Assembly: GCA_947179485.1 (NCBI GenBank)
Contig: OX359245.1
Coordinates: forward strand, 49,835,067 to 49,899,066
Direction of reading: 5' to 3'
DNA from: Allacma fusca
Taxonomy: Eukaryota; Arthropoda; Collembola; Symphypleona; Sminthuridae
DNA length: 64,000 bases
This document shows positions 47,935-59,510 of this stretch, piece after piece. The translations under genes and the position numbers were made by a program. Position 1 is the first letter of the stretch. Every line of letters begins with the position of its first letter. The notes below the pieces were generated by a model. The model was given only the letters and a program-made list of their open reading frames with translations, made no database searches and was not told where the DNA came from.

Positions 47935-49347
47935 TAGTGCCCCTCATGGGTACAGGTTTTACCCGGGTATTTGGGTACAGGTTCAGGTACAGGTACGTAT
48001 CAGGTATATACTTTTTGTACCCATCCAATTTGGGTACAGGTTCAGGTTCAGTCGTTAGATACCTGAAAATTCAGGTTCAGGTTCAAGTATGGGTACAGGT
48101 ACAAAAACCAATGTTTTGGGTATAAACCCATCAGGTACGGGTACGCACTGGGTAAATACCTGAACCTGAATGTAAAATACCTGAACTTTCAGGTACTTCT
48201 CAGTCAATAATAATTTCCAAGTAATGCCTGTAAGGGTGTACTCACATAAAGCATGTTTTGTCCGTAATACACGTAAAAATTTTTTCCGTTACGGAGAAAC
48301 CTCTCACATAAGTTCAGACCGTATGTAATTACTTACGAAGTGTGAATATGAGATGTCTGTTCGTAAGCGGTTGGAATGTTGCTTCCGTTTAGTTCCTTCC
48401 GTAATGCCGACAAAAATATTTACGGTTACGGAAGGAACACGTTTTATGTGAGTACACCCTAAAGGTGTTGTCGAGCTTTAAAAACTCATCCTAATTTTTA
48501 ACCCTGAAACTTAAAATTTATATGTATAAGCTCATTCATGAAAACTAATTCGACCATATAGGAACACGTGGCTAGTTACCCAGCATTACCTGGAATGACC
48601 AGAGATTTTTTAGCAGTTCCTGGAACTGGAGTACAGATAGAGCGAGCCTTCTCCTATGACCCAGATCTTCTGACGCATAAACGATTATATAATTGTGGAG
48701 ATACGGTAGGAAATGTTTTTGTCTCCAGGCTTGGCTGAAGTTAAAATCTAGGGAGTTTGAATCTAACAAAAATTTTCCCATTGCAAAAGCAATTGCAGGT
48801 TGCAAAACAAATTCTTAATCGTTTAATTTCTCGGCATTATTGAACGTTTCGAAAATTTTACAAACTGCACTTGTATTGTTGCATTGAACTTATTCATATC
48901 GTAGATTTTGCTATCTATTACCTTTTCAACTTTTATGTAACCATTTATACTACTGATAATTCCAGTACTAAGTCATGCTTTCGAAGAATAAAAAATAAAA
49001 ATTACTCTAATATGATAAATACACTTATTAAGTCAAAATGTCTTGGTCGCAGATATTTTTAATTTTTATTTCGTGTAATATCTTTGGTAATCCATTAAAT
49101 TAGTACAATCGAAAATACCCGGGTAGGTTCAGGTACTTTTAAAATATACCCGGGTACAGGTACTTCTTTGAGTACTTTTCAGGTACAGGTACTCCCGATT
49201 TAGTTTGAGTACGGGTACAGGTTCAGGAAAACTGAACCCAGGTATTCAGGTACAGGTACGGGTATAGGTTCAAAAAATTTATGTACTCATGATTCAGGTA
49301 CAGGTTCAGGTCCACGTACAGCATTTTTGTACCCATGCGGGGCACTA
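47935..49347. mobile_element. hAT-like element with GGTACAGGT-word arrays
   Basis: TIRs TAGTGCCCC followed by TCATGGGTAC on the left and the matching inverse at the right end. Arms (47935-48200 and 49110-49335) are dense in GGTACAGGTTCAGG-like words. The 8 bp on either side (ACAGAAAC and TATGAGAG) do not match, so one end may have been replaced or deleted. It contains a smaller inverted-repeat element at 48233-48460 and no transposase. Confidence 0.75.
48233..48460. mobile_element. MITE with 18-bp terminal inverted repeats
   Basis: The ends carry AGGGTGTACTCACATAAA as perfect inverted repeats, and the interior repeats TCCGTAA/TTACGGA words. It lies inside the hAT-like element 47935-49347. 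No clear target duplication was found. Confidence 0.8.
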
Positions 49348-50471
49348 TATGAGAGTACATAGTTCAATAGAATGGATATTATTTAATCTGCATGGACTAA
49401 ATCATTTAGCACAAATATGATCGTAAAACTTTCCAATACGTTGTATGGCGTTAAACCCTTACAGAATAGGCACGTGCATAATTAGAATCCATTTATAAAG
49501 CCATAAAATCGATTACTCATGATCAATAAATCGTTAATTTGTAACTTCGGGTGACTCTCGATCGAAAATTGCATGTACAATTATTGTTATTATTGTGTTA
49601 TTACATACGCTGGGGATTTTTATGGCGAGATTTGTACGCCGCGGAAACTTGGGGGGAGGTTTTTACCCCCGGGTGATTATTACACGGAGATTCTTATGCG
49701 GAGAAAATTCTGCCGGAGATTTTTACTCCACTTGAGAAAAATTACTTACATCCGGAAAAACCAATTTAACTGCCAAGGGTAATATTTTCAGTAGAATAAA
49801 ATGAGCATTAAGATGAAACCTTACGCATTGAGCGAATTAAATATCACATACTTTTTAATGGATACTAAATTCCCACACTTGTTCTCCCAACAGTTGTAGT
49901 AAATTTTAATAACTAAAAGTCATTGTAAAAGTCATGGTAATAATTATTGATAGTTACTACTGTTAATTTGCTTTCTCTATGACGGCACTTTGATTCCTCT
50001 AACCCAGTTTACGTAATTAATACTTGGATTCACTCATTTATTGAACATCCCTAAAACATTCAAATTACATTATACGGGGGAATATAAACCTAAAACTCGA
50101 AATTCTGTGACTAATAGTTAGTCATTACATCTGCTGAGTACGTAATTATGTACATTTCGATACAGTGACAACTTATCTAGTACGCAAAAGTTGCTTATTG
50201 TTAATTTCACTGAAATTAATGAATGTTCGGGAAAAACATGTAATGGACGAGAATCCAATGCTGAATCCTAGCATGAATATATTTAGATCCCCAGGATTTC
50301 GGCATTGTTGGAAGGTTTAAATTTACATGAGAAAATTCCACGTGAAAAAAACATCAAAAAGGCGTAAAGTTCGATATAGTCGAATAGTGGACCAGTAATT
50401 GTCCGGCTTCATTTAAAAATATATCTTTAGAGTAATTATTTCCTTTCCGGCTACTTCAGTCAGTGTTGAAC
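49348..50471. other. intergenic
   Basis: At 49610-49760 the word CGGAGATTTTTAC recurs in degenerate form (possible remnant of another word-array element). Otherwise AT-rich with no supported gene. Confidence 0.4.
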
Positions 50472-51389
50472 CGTGTCCGGCTAACTGCCACCGCGGCCAA
50501 CTGCCACTAGGCCAACTGCCACCACCTCGCGAATTCGAGGCCAACTGCTCCTAAGCCCAACTGCCCCTAGGCCAACTGCCTCATAATTCCTCAAGTCACA
50601 TGTTAAAGTAATATGCTCAGTCACATGTTAAAGTCCTATGCTCAGTCACATGTTAAAGTCCTATGCTCAGTCACATGTTAACGTCCTATGCTCAGTCACA
50701 TGTTAAAGTCCTATGCTCAGTCACATGTTACAGTCCTATGCTCAGTCACATGTTAAAGTAGTATGCTCAGTCACATGTTAAAGTAGTATGCTCAGTCACA
50801 TGTTAAAGTCCTATGCTCAGTCACATGTTAAAGTCCTATGCTCAGTCACATGTTAAAGTCCTATGCTCAGTCACATGTTAAAGTCCTATGCTCAGTCACA
50901 TGTTAACGTCCTATGCTCAGTCACATGTTACAGCCCTATGCTCACTCACATGTTACAGTCCTATGCTCAGTCACATTATAATGTCCCATGCTCAGTCACA
51001 TGATAATGTCCTATGCTCACAAGCAGTCACATTATAATGTCCTATGCTCACAAGCAGTCACATTATAATGTCCCATGTTCAGTCACATTATAATGTCCTA
51101 AGCTCACAAGCAGTCATATTATAAAATCTTATGCTCGTTCTCTACCATGTGCATTCATGGGTTTCTACCATGTGCGTTAACATCTGTCTCTACCATGGGC
51201 ATTCTACCATGGACTTTAAAGATGAAAGTGGCAGTTGGTCATGGTGCCAGTAGGCCAGGAGGCAGTTGGCCAAAATTTTCAGTTTTAAAGGAAGGGACAA
51301 TTGGGCTAGTGGCGGTTGGCCTAGTGGCAGTTGACCAGGTGGCAGTTGGCCGCGGTGGCAGTTTTGTAGGTGGCAGTTGGCCTAACATC
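50472..51389. mobile_element. foldback-type element with tandem core
   Basis: Arms made of tandem GGCCAACTGCCAC-like words on the left and their inverse GTGGCAGTTGGCC on the right enclose a 25-bp satellite core. A 9-bp direct repeat GTGTTGAAC flanks it (50463-50471 and 51390-51398), the TSD length known for Drosophila FB elements. No ORF of note. A short TCTACCATG tandem lies at 51140-51215 between core and right arm. Confidence 0.8.
50594..51135. repeat. 25-bp tandem repeat core of the foldback element
   Basis: About twenty units of CAGTCACATGTTAAAGTCC followed by TATGCT. The left units are nearly identical; from about 50965 they change to CAGTCACATTATAATGTCC with some 30-bp units (insert ACAAG), a gradient of divergence towards the right. 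No unique spacers, so not CRISPR. Confidence 0.95.
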
Positions 51390-51474
51390 GTGTTGAACGT
51401 CTGCTTTATTCATCATTTGTAATTTCTGAAAGACGAAGCATTATGAAGAACGATGTACGAAGTTATGCTTCCCT

Positions 51475-52767
51475 TTAACACAGAAGTAACAAATTCTTAA
51501 TCAGCTGACATAACCGTAGAACAAAAACAAGACCTGTTTTACGGTTTATCGTCAATCCACATTTTATCCCTAATGGTCTCAAATGTCTGCGTTTTGATCC
51601 GTCTGAGCTCTTGAGGCACTTTCGCCAAGTATGAACAAGTTTTGCAGACATCTCAAAAACTTGTCCCAAGAATAATAAGAACACCAGCTCGATTGCAACC
51701 ATAATGACGGACCAATACATGAATAACACTAATGAAAACTGGCAAAGCATCGGACACTTTAACCAGAGACAAAATCATAACTGAGTGAGAAAACATATAC
51801 AAGCCTATTGTAGGCACGACGAAGGTTCCTGTGAAATTTCCAAAAAAGTATATCTTGAGTTCCGTGTATCGCTTAGTCAGCTCCATGCTTGCCGTAACGG
51901 CACTACTATTTTGCACCCAATTTGTTAGAATCCTGTGAAACATTGAAACAGAAAGATTTAATGAACTTGGTAATATTACTCCAATGGTTTATCTTGCTGG
52001 TTTGAAAAAAATATTACTTGAGTTGTTTCAGCCAATATATAGTAGATAGCGTAAACGATGCAATGCAATTGAAAGATAACAGTATCCCCGCAAGCACATG
52101 AATGAAAAAGTATATATCTGCGAAGATCCATCCAATAAGAACAACTACATTTTGTTTTAAGAAAGTTGGAAATGCAGAAAATAAGTAACATGGCTGGTCT
52201 GGCATTCGGATGAACAATCCCACCAATAGAATGGAATTTATAAGTATTTTGACCCAGGAGAAGTACATAAGTAGTTCTATAATATTCAATTGAAGAAATT
52301 TCTTCCTCTTTTGTCGAATATCTAAAAATATATTTAAACAAATTCGAAAATGCCATTAGGGTCTAAAACTATTTTCACCCAACTATATTTTTCTTTTTTA
52401 TTTTCTTACGAGGTGTTCCGTCATAATCCAAAATCGTATTTAATAAAATTTGAATGGGTTTTTCCAAAAATAGGAAAACGAGTTGAAAAAACAGGCCGAA
52501 AAATTGCATGCCCCAAATTATGATGTCCGAAATCACAGAAACTAGAGTACCATTTGAGTTAATGACAATATTAAAAATTCCATAGGTTTTGTATACCCAC
52601 TGCACACAAAGCATTAATATTCCAAATTGTAAAGCTGCTCTATATTTTTTATCTTTTATAATAGTAACTGTGCCGTTCTCGGTATTCCATTTGAGAGTAT
52701 TCAGATACAAAATATTTGATATTTTTAAAACCCTTTGTAAGCCCAAAAGGCAGCTGTAGTCAATCAT
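51475..52767 (-). pseudogene. gustatory-receptor-like seven-TM chemoreceptor, 3 exons, apparent frameshift
   Basis: Exon 1 52410-52767 (ATG at 52767), intron 52322-52409 (GTAAG...TTTTTAG), exon 2 52018-52321, intron 51933-52017 (GTAAT...TTTCACAG), exon 3 51475-51932. The exons join in phase and give repeated hydrophobic spans (for example IIELLMYFSWVKILINSILLVGL and DIYFFIHVLAGILLSF), seven in all by eye. The end, RRHLRPLGIKCGLTINRKTGLVF and a Leu-rich tail, resembles arthropod GR/OR C-termini, where a ligand-gated channel would be formed at the plasma membrane of sensory neurons. The spliced length (1,120 nt) is not a multiple of three: the frame changes at about 51740-51780 between the MFSHSVMILS and MYWSVIMVAIELVF segments. 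It is either a pseudogene or a sequence error. A solo LTR in the same orientation ends 95 bp upstream of the ATG. Confidence 0.62.
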
Positions 52768-52861
52768 AGTATATTAGGGATGTGCATATCGGAACATTTG
52801 ATTGTTTTTACTGCTGGTTGAAGATTGAAGTATTGGGCTGAATTTATTCAGGGAAACTAAG

Positions 52862-54036
52862 TGTGAGGGGACTCACGAGGGTTATTATTTAATCTCGGAA
52901 ACGGAAAATCAATTATGCGATTATCGCATTAGCGATTAACTACTCTGGGTGAATGGTACTGGCCTCATGTAGGTACATATATATAATTTACTAAAAATAA
53001 ATTTAGGCGGTGTCGGCTTACATAGCTAACTACTTCAATTAATTAATTAATTAATTAATTGAAGTTGGAACCCGAAATAAATTTAATTAAGGGGGTAAAT
53101 AAAAAGGGGCACCCTGTACTTAATTTACAAGGGTTTTAAGGATTTAATTTTAAGAAGACAGGCCCATTAATGCCGGACACAAATATTTTCATAATTTTAG
53201 GGTAGGGATTTAGGATGTCCAAAAGGGTGTATGGTAGGGGCGAGGTTTGCTTGACCCAGTGACACACACAAAAAACAAAACTCATAAAATAATAATAAAA
53301 AATAAGCTTACATTCAGCAAAAGGATACCACACAAAACCTGGACAAATCCGGACAAAAGGTAAGTGTAATTATGAAAAATTATTTTCAAAAAAATTAATA
53401 ATATTAAAAAAAATATTTAGGACACAAAAAAAAACAACTACTATGTTTTAACATTTGACAGAAAACCGACTGGACAATTCAAAATTTATTGCCAGGGGAA
53501 CAGGACTGGACCAGGATTGTGCAATAGCAGGGCTTTATGGCAAGGATAAGGCTTAATAGGCGGGAAGGTTAAGGTTTTTAAATCTAGCCGTAATTAGACG
53601 GAAACAGTGCCGAGGGTTCCTCGGAGGATTCGCCGTGAGGTACTCAGGGAAGGAGACTTAATACAAGTCTGCCTTAACCATTGGAAGGGCTGCCCTATTT
53701 ATACCTTTTCAGGTACCGTGGACTTACAGGTAGGTACATAATAAGGTAAGGGTTTTTACATTTTTTATTATTTTAATTTTAGGGATAAGGGTTTTTAAAT
53801 ATTGAAGGAAGGAAAAAAGGGAGAGGAATTGATGAGGCAAATGTAAACGACTTGTTTACATTTGCCTCATGACCTATATTTTTATTTTATTTTATTTCAG
53901 GTCCTGACGCCATCCCTCTCATCATCAGCAGCTTCACCTCCACAACATTCACATCACCTGCCCGGGTCACCTCTTAATTTAGTGTGTGCCCAAAATGTAT
54001 TTAATTGAGGTGAGTGTGTGTGGGAGCACACTCACA
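52862..54036 (-). repeat. solo LTR of gypsy element 2 family
   Basis: 1,175 bp homologous over its whole length to 32122-33335, with TG...CA ends. It carries the TATA box (complement of 53696-53703), a perfect 17-bp-stem version of the U3 hairpin (53832-53870) and the AATTAATT palindrome. Flanking bases (TAAG and GCTC) do not match, so the TSD is lost or the copy is recombinant. Lies directly upstream of the receptor gene, same strand. Confidence 0.9.
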
Positions 54037-55441
54037 GCTCGATATATTGACTTTCAGATTTTACTCCGCGACGATTTGCGATTTAATATGAGGGCATGGA
54101 AAAACGTAGCAATCAGACTATTGAGGCTTCTTCTGTAGGATTCAAAATTTACATTAAGTTTTAAGTTATTCTGGCCCCTTTTACGAACGAGAATGGAAGA
54201 AAAGCGTTCTGAAGCACTCTACATTTCAAACTGTTAAGTGCTGAGCTGAGTAATTGGACAATATTGAAACGGATCTAACTTCTGAAAAGAGTCAATGTTT
54301 TTTAACAAGAAGCAATAAAAATGTTTTCTCTTTTTGATTCAATCTTGGCTCACAAAGTAAGTAGCTAAGAGTCTAAGAGCTTACAAAGAGAGCCTAGGTC
54401 CTTGGCACAATACCCAAACCCACAAAACCGGTTCGCGCTAGTTCCTGTCTCAGTTACGCAAAAGTTCAAACTTTAGTTTTAATCGGACAAGGGGGTAGTC
54501 AGCTGCATTTTAAATTTTTCATGTTAACCCCGCCAGAAATGTCCAGTTTTGAATTTTTGGTTATAAAATTCTTTCCTTGGTAGCTCTTTAAAGCAAACCC
54601 TTGCAGTACTTTTCTCTTTTTGACTTCCAATTCCTTCAACCTTCGTCAATGTTCATTCGGGACATGCACAAAATTATCAAAGCACAAACTTTGGGGAAAA
54701 TTTTTGAATGTGACTACAAATTGTCAACATCCAAATTCCTTTAAAAATCATTTGTTTGTTGAAAACGCTCTTCCACTAAGAATTCAACTTTATTTGAAAA
54801 CTTCTGTTTATACATTTTTAATGAAAAAATTGCTTTAGCTATATTTGAATCCCAATCCGCGACAGCGTTCGATTATTTATAGCTTAAATTAGAGCAAAAA
54901 TAAAAGGCCATTATCATTGCTTTTACAATGAGATTTGCCATTGATTTTGAAACACAAGTTCTCAATATGCATATCGTATCACAATGGTGCTTAGCATATT
55001 ACCATGACGTCATGTGTCAGGCTGTTATGTGGCAGTTCGTATTGTGGCAGTTTTTACCATCTGAGTATATATTTATGGAAGGGGCAGAAAATAATTGTGG
55101 CAGTTGTGTGGATGTCAACTATTGTAAATAATTCAGCGATAGATAATTACGTGTGAACAAATTTTGCACCACTGTATTTTTAGAAACTGCTGTTTCAGTA
55201 TTCCGGGTTAAAATCTGGTATTTAAATCGGATACTCAATTTTAAGAAAGTGAAGCTCCTTTTAAAAGCAATAGTAAACAACCCGCAGGTATTTTCTGAAA
55301 TGCTATTTCAAATTTGAAGGTTTTCAGAAATGTTGCAGCATGTTTAATGGTAAAATCCTAAAATTTGAGTTTGCTGCTGCTAAAACTAGACAGTCCGATT
55401 ATTTTACTTGAGAAACTTTAATTTAAACCATTTCAATTTAC
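54037..55441. other. intergenic
   Basis: No supported gene; ORFs at 54620-54838 and 54928-55131 lack recognisable content. No repeat recognised. Confidence 0.4.
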
Positions 55442-55594
55442 CTAATTCAACCACAATAAAAATGTTGTCTGGAATCTCGGCGGCGATTTGTTCAATGGAT
55501 TTTCCATGGAAACTACTGCCTTTCCTTGCCAAACTTAGTGAACTCAGGTATTCCTCCGGATTTCCAAGATGTTCGGTGTGGAGTTCATCAGAAC
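55442..55594 (-). CDS. possible internal exon of an unrecognised gene
   Basis: A 51-codon segment between an acceptor-like TTTATAG and a donor-like G|GTAAAT; its length is a multiple of three. The translation (SDELHTEHLGNPEEYLSSLS...EIPDNIFIVVELG) has balanced, globular-protein composition unlike the surrounding AT-rich translations. I do not recognise the family and found no partner exons. Confidence 0.35.
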
Positions 55595-58148
55595 CTATAA
55601 ATTTCAAACAAGAATATTTTGTATTTAGGTTTGACATTTCATTAACAAGTTGAAAGAAAGTCTACACGTTTTATTTTCTAAACCAATGTAATTTCACGGT
55701 AATGTACTTTGATAATACCCCAGACATCGAGGTTTTGAACCCCGCGTAGTGCTATAATGTTACTCGCGTTTAGTTAGTTTTTTCCTGCAGTTATTGGTAT
55801 TTGAACAAAAAGAATCAAACAAAATCCGTTTTCGAAAAAACAAAATTAGATCATAGCAAAATGGTGACGAGAAAAAACAAAACAAAACCAAACAAACACT
55901 GCAGGTAATACATTTGTTAAGGAAGGCTTCTGTTTTCAAAATATTGATGGGTATAAAATTTTACTTGTATTTAGAGTTTAAAAAAGAGATTCAGTTATCG
56001 CCTTTTGTAAAAGCTTGTTCTTCTTAAACAAAAAAGGCTTTAAAAATTGGAAGATCTATGTATACTTATGATCTAGTTAGCGAAGCATAATGCGTAACCA
56101 TAATGTACATATGTACATATGTTTATATATAGTCACTAGCAAAGTAACTAAAACAAATTTTAAAATACTGTCCTCTCCACTTTATTGGACGTTCAGGAGT
56201 GCCTGAGTGAGGCGCAAATAGTCCCATGAACAGATTGACCGTATTGGGAAAGAAATAGATCTACGAACTCTAATTTGGCTGTGGGAATCACAAATACGCA
56301 TGATCTAAGTGAGTCACAAGTTGTTCCATGAAATCCGACTGACCTTAGAGGGTAAAGGAAGCTACAAGTTAGCCTACAGCCCACAATGGTAGGCCCAAGC
56401 TAGCCTACTATAGTTGGCTGTATGCTTAAACTAGCATACAGCTACAGCCTACCATTACTCCAAACTAGCCTACAGCCTACTACTGTAGGGCCAAAGGAGC
56501 CTACAATTGTTGTCCACAGATTGCCCAATGTGTTCTACCGGACAAACCGAGTTTATGAAGAAGTATTAACTATATCCAAACCAGACACTACCCAACCGGA
56601 GGGTCAGGTGGTATATATGCCATCAACAAACCTAAAAATGAACATGGTGTAAGGTAATGCTTATAGGAGGGTTTATTTAAGCTTGTAATAAGCAAGTTCA
56701 TCTTCATGTTACACGCTAAACTTGTGGAACTCTGGATATAGTCCTCTTGGATTTCTCCACTCTTGGCTGTCCCTTGGTACCAAATATCTAGATTTTGTAA
56801 TCCGAAAACTAGAGAAGTTAAGCCCGCTAGTTATCGCCATATTTGGAATTTTTTTACCCAACTACCTTCTTTTGTCAACACATTTTTGGTGAGAATTTTC
56901 CGGGCAATATTTCCGTTATAATAGAATTTTCTGGGATTTAACATAGGAAAATTTATGTTGGACAGGGCAAGGGGCATCTGCTCACGAATTAGAATTTAAA
57001 ACTTGTGCGCGATTACCCGCGCAAACCAGGGAGATATGGCCGCAACTTTTGGTCTCACTGTGACATTTGGCGAGGTGCCTACAAAATTTCATTCCGATCC
57101 CGAGTGGGCATGGGGCGAGGGTTACTTGTTAGATGTTTTTATTTACTAATTGTAATAATCATAAATCAAATAATGGTATCATATCAGAAAATATAGTAAA
57201 TGATACTGGGCCATCCTTAAGAAGTTTGGTAGGATTGGGCATAATCAAATATTTGGAATCGTTGATATTCTGACTTCTGTTCATGGTGCTATCCTGTGTA
57301 CATGTCCGATCGAACAATAAAGATTACTTATACATTGATACGAATAATGCAATTAACAAAGAAGCAAAACGTGAACCTACCAAAATTAGGACGTTTATGA
57401 GCCAACCAATTCATCAAGTCTTCTTCAACAGATTCCCAACCTTGAATTTGGAAGAGGGCCCTTACTTTGGACTTCAGTTGCTCAACTACCTGAACATTCC
57501 TCACACTGCTCATGATTAAGACAGTTTTGTCTCTTCACACTCCCTCACAAGATTTCCACTTTCATAGAATAAAATCTGATCCGGTCTGATTTACAAAGTT
57601 GTATTTGTAATATATGGCATGTGCAAGTGATCACAGTCAATTGTAAGTAGCAATTGTGTGCGTACCCGATGATTTGGTATGCCGGACACGTGGAAAAGAT
57701 TTAAATCATCCATACATTAACTGCATTGGTGGATACATTAATAAAACTTAATCCATGAAGTTGTATGACACGTCACAGATACTAATGAAAGCGGATGATT
57801 GCTGTTGACAAGTTGTGATAGCGAAGAAGCATGCAAGAGTACTTTGCGATAACGATTACACTTAAAACGCGAGATCCGATGATATTATGTACTCTGGTAG
57901 AGTGTAGTCTATAATAAAGTATATTGCAAACTTTGTTAAATTGTCTTTTAAATGCAACCGGGTTACATTTTCCAGAGAACAGCACCTATAGTGTTTGTAA
58001 TCAAAAACGCTTAAAACGATTAGATAACGGTGTTTTCGTACGGTTTAAGTACTTCAAATGAAAGAGTGTCCGATTAACCCTTACATTTTGACACAAATTA
58101 GTTTTATTGAAGTGAGAATTATTTTAGTACTTCACAAATGTGCGTATG
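55595..58148. other. intergenic with small repeats
   Basis: Contains an AACAAAAC-rich tract with TGCAGT ends (about 55787-55911), two ~105-bp diverged tandem units at 56190-56350, a TAGCCTACAGCC word cluster at 56350-56510, and a copy of the 1943-2275 repeat unit at about 57002-57135. The ORF at 57283-57519 is not convincing. Confidence 0.45.
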
Positions 58149-58180
58149 TGTGAATGTGTAACACTTTTCACACTCACTCC

Positions 58181-59510
58181 CAGTGATGCGATCGAACCGA
58201 TTATTTCAAAACTCGATGTTGGTTCGTATTCGAATTCGGATTACCGATTCGAAGTATGCCTTCAAATCGAAGTTGGTTTTACAAAACCGAATCGAATAAA
58301 TCAAGAATTCGAATAATTTATTCGAATCGAATATCAAAACTAGGTATCGATTTTTATTAATCGATTCGAATTTGGATTCGAAGTTGGTATCGAATCGGTT
58401 TTTTCGATTAATCGGTTAAGTTTATCCATTCCTCAATTTATTTAGATAACAAAGTCTAAGATTTAACAATTCTTTAAAATGAATACGTAGCGACGAAAAG
58501 TTCTTTCGGCCCGAACTGTCGCGTCAATTGTCTCATACAATTGACTAAGAACTAATTGCTTTTAGGTGTTTATTTCTTAAACGAATCAAGTTAGCTCGTG
58601 GTCCCGGATGACAATTTAACAAAGCTTGATCTATGTATAAATAAAAGTAATACCTACCATTAAACGTTAGACACCTTGAGAATACTATGGAGGAGGTTAG
58701 GGCTTCTTTCGGGACTGACGTCCCGAAGTTTTCAGGACGGGACCGGGATCGGCGCAGTTTCGGGACAAAATCTTTGTCCCCATTTTATTTCGGGACTGAA
58801 TGGCGACGAACGTTTTTGTCCGAAGGATTTCGGGACTGGACAGAATTGTCGCCGGGACAAAAAATTGTCCCAGTAGAAGCCCTAGTGGAGGGTTACAGTA
58901 TAAATATATGTCTATTAAGTAATTTCAAAATATTTAGGAAGCTTATTTGAAATAAAATCTTACTTGAAGTATTTGCAATGATGCAGATTTTCTTTTAACG
59001 TAAAATGATTGTGGGCAACGGATAGGTTTTTTTCGGCGTTGTGGAGTATTCTCACAGCTTTCAGCGTCACTGGTGACAATATCAATGATATTTGCTTCCA
59101 TGTAATTTTAAATTTACGAAAATTAATTTTCAAGACGTTCAAAGTCTTGAGGTTGGGACTCTTACTTCCTCACTACAATCCTCATCAGCCAAGTGGTTAC
59201 TCTCCTCGTGATAAGAATGCCGTGGGGCGTATAATTCGTTGATGGAATTTAAACCCTGTCGGGAATTCGATTGTTCGAAAAACCAATTTCGAATACAAAG
59301 CGATTAAAAACAGAATCGGTATCGAAATTGGATTTGTAGTTTAACTAATCGGTTCGAACTTTAATCGGTTTGATAAACCAACTTCGATTGTTCATTCCAT
59401 TCGAATTATGTTCGGATTAACGCAACCGAACCGATAGCTCTTTGCTAATCGATTCGGTTCGTATTCGAGATCGAACATTTCGATTATAATCGTAATCGGT
59501 CGCATCACTG
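58181..59510. mobile_element. hAT-like element with TCGAATTCGAA-word arrays
   Basis: 1,330 bp with 11-bp TIRs CAGTGATGCGA and exact 8-bp TSD CTCACTCC (58173-58180 and 59511-59518). Arms (58185-58410 and 59260-59505) are dense in AATCGAA/TTCGAT words. It interrupts the solo LTR 58149-60615 and itself contains a smaller element at 58698-58884. No transposase. Confidence 0.93.
58698..58884. mobile_element. small hAT-like MITE with CGGGAC words
   Basis: 187 bp between inverted ends TAGGGCTTCT and AGAAGCCCTA, filled with CGGGAC/GTCCCG words in both orientations. Flanks GAGGAGGT (58690-58697) and GTGGAGGG (58885-58892) match at 6 of 8 positions, consistent with an aged TSD. Confidence 0.75.

Noticed and set aside
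50594..51135. CRISPR-like array
   Set aside because: Units are contiguous 25-mers without unique spacers, in a eukaryotic context; it is a satellite.
52862..54036. Target-site duplication for this solo LTR
   Set aside because: TAAG and GCTC flanks do not match; I do not claim a TSD.
54620..55131. Two short plus-strand ORFs
   Set aside because: No domain, no splice partner, AT-driven composition.
57283..57519. 78-codon ORF as an exon
   Set aside because: Composition is plausible but splice sites and partner exons were not found.
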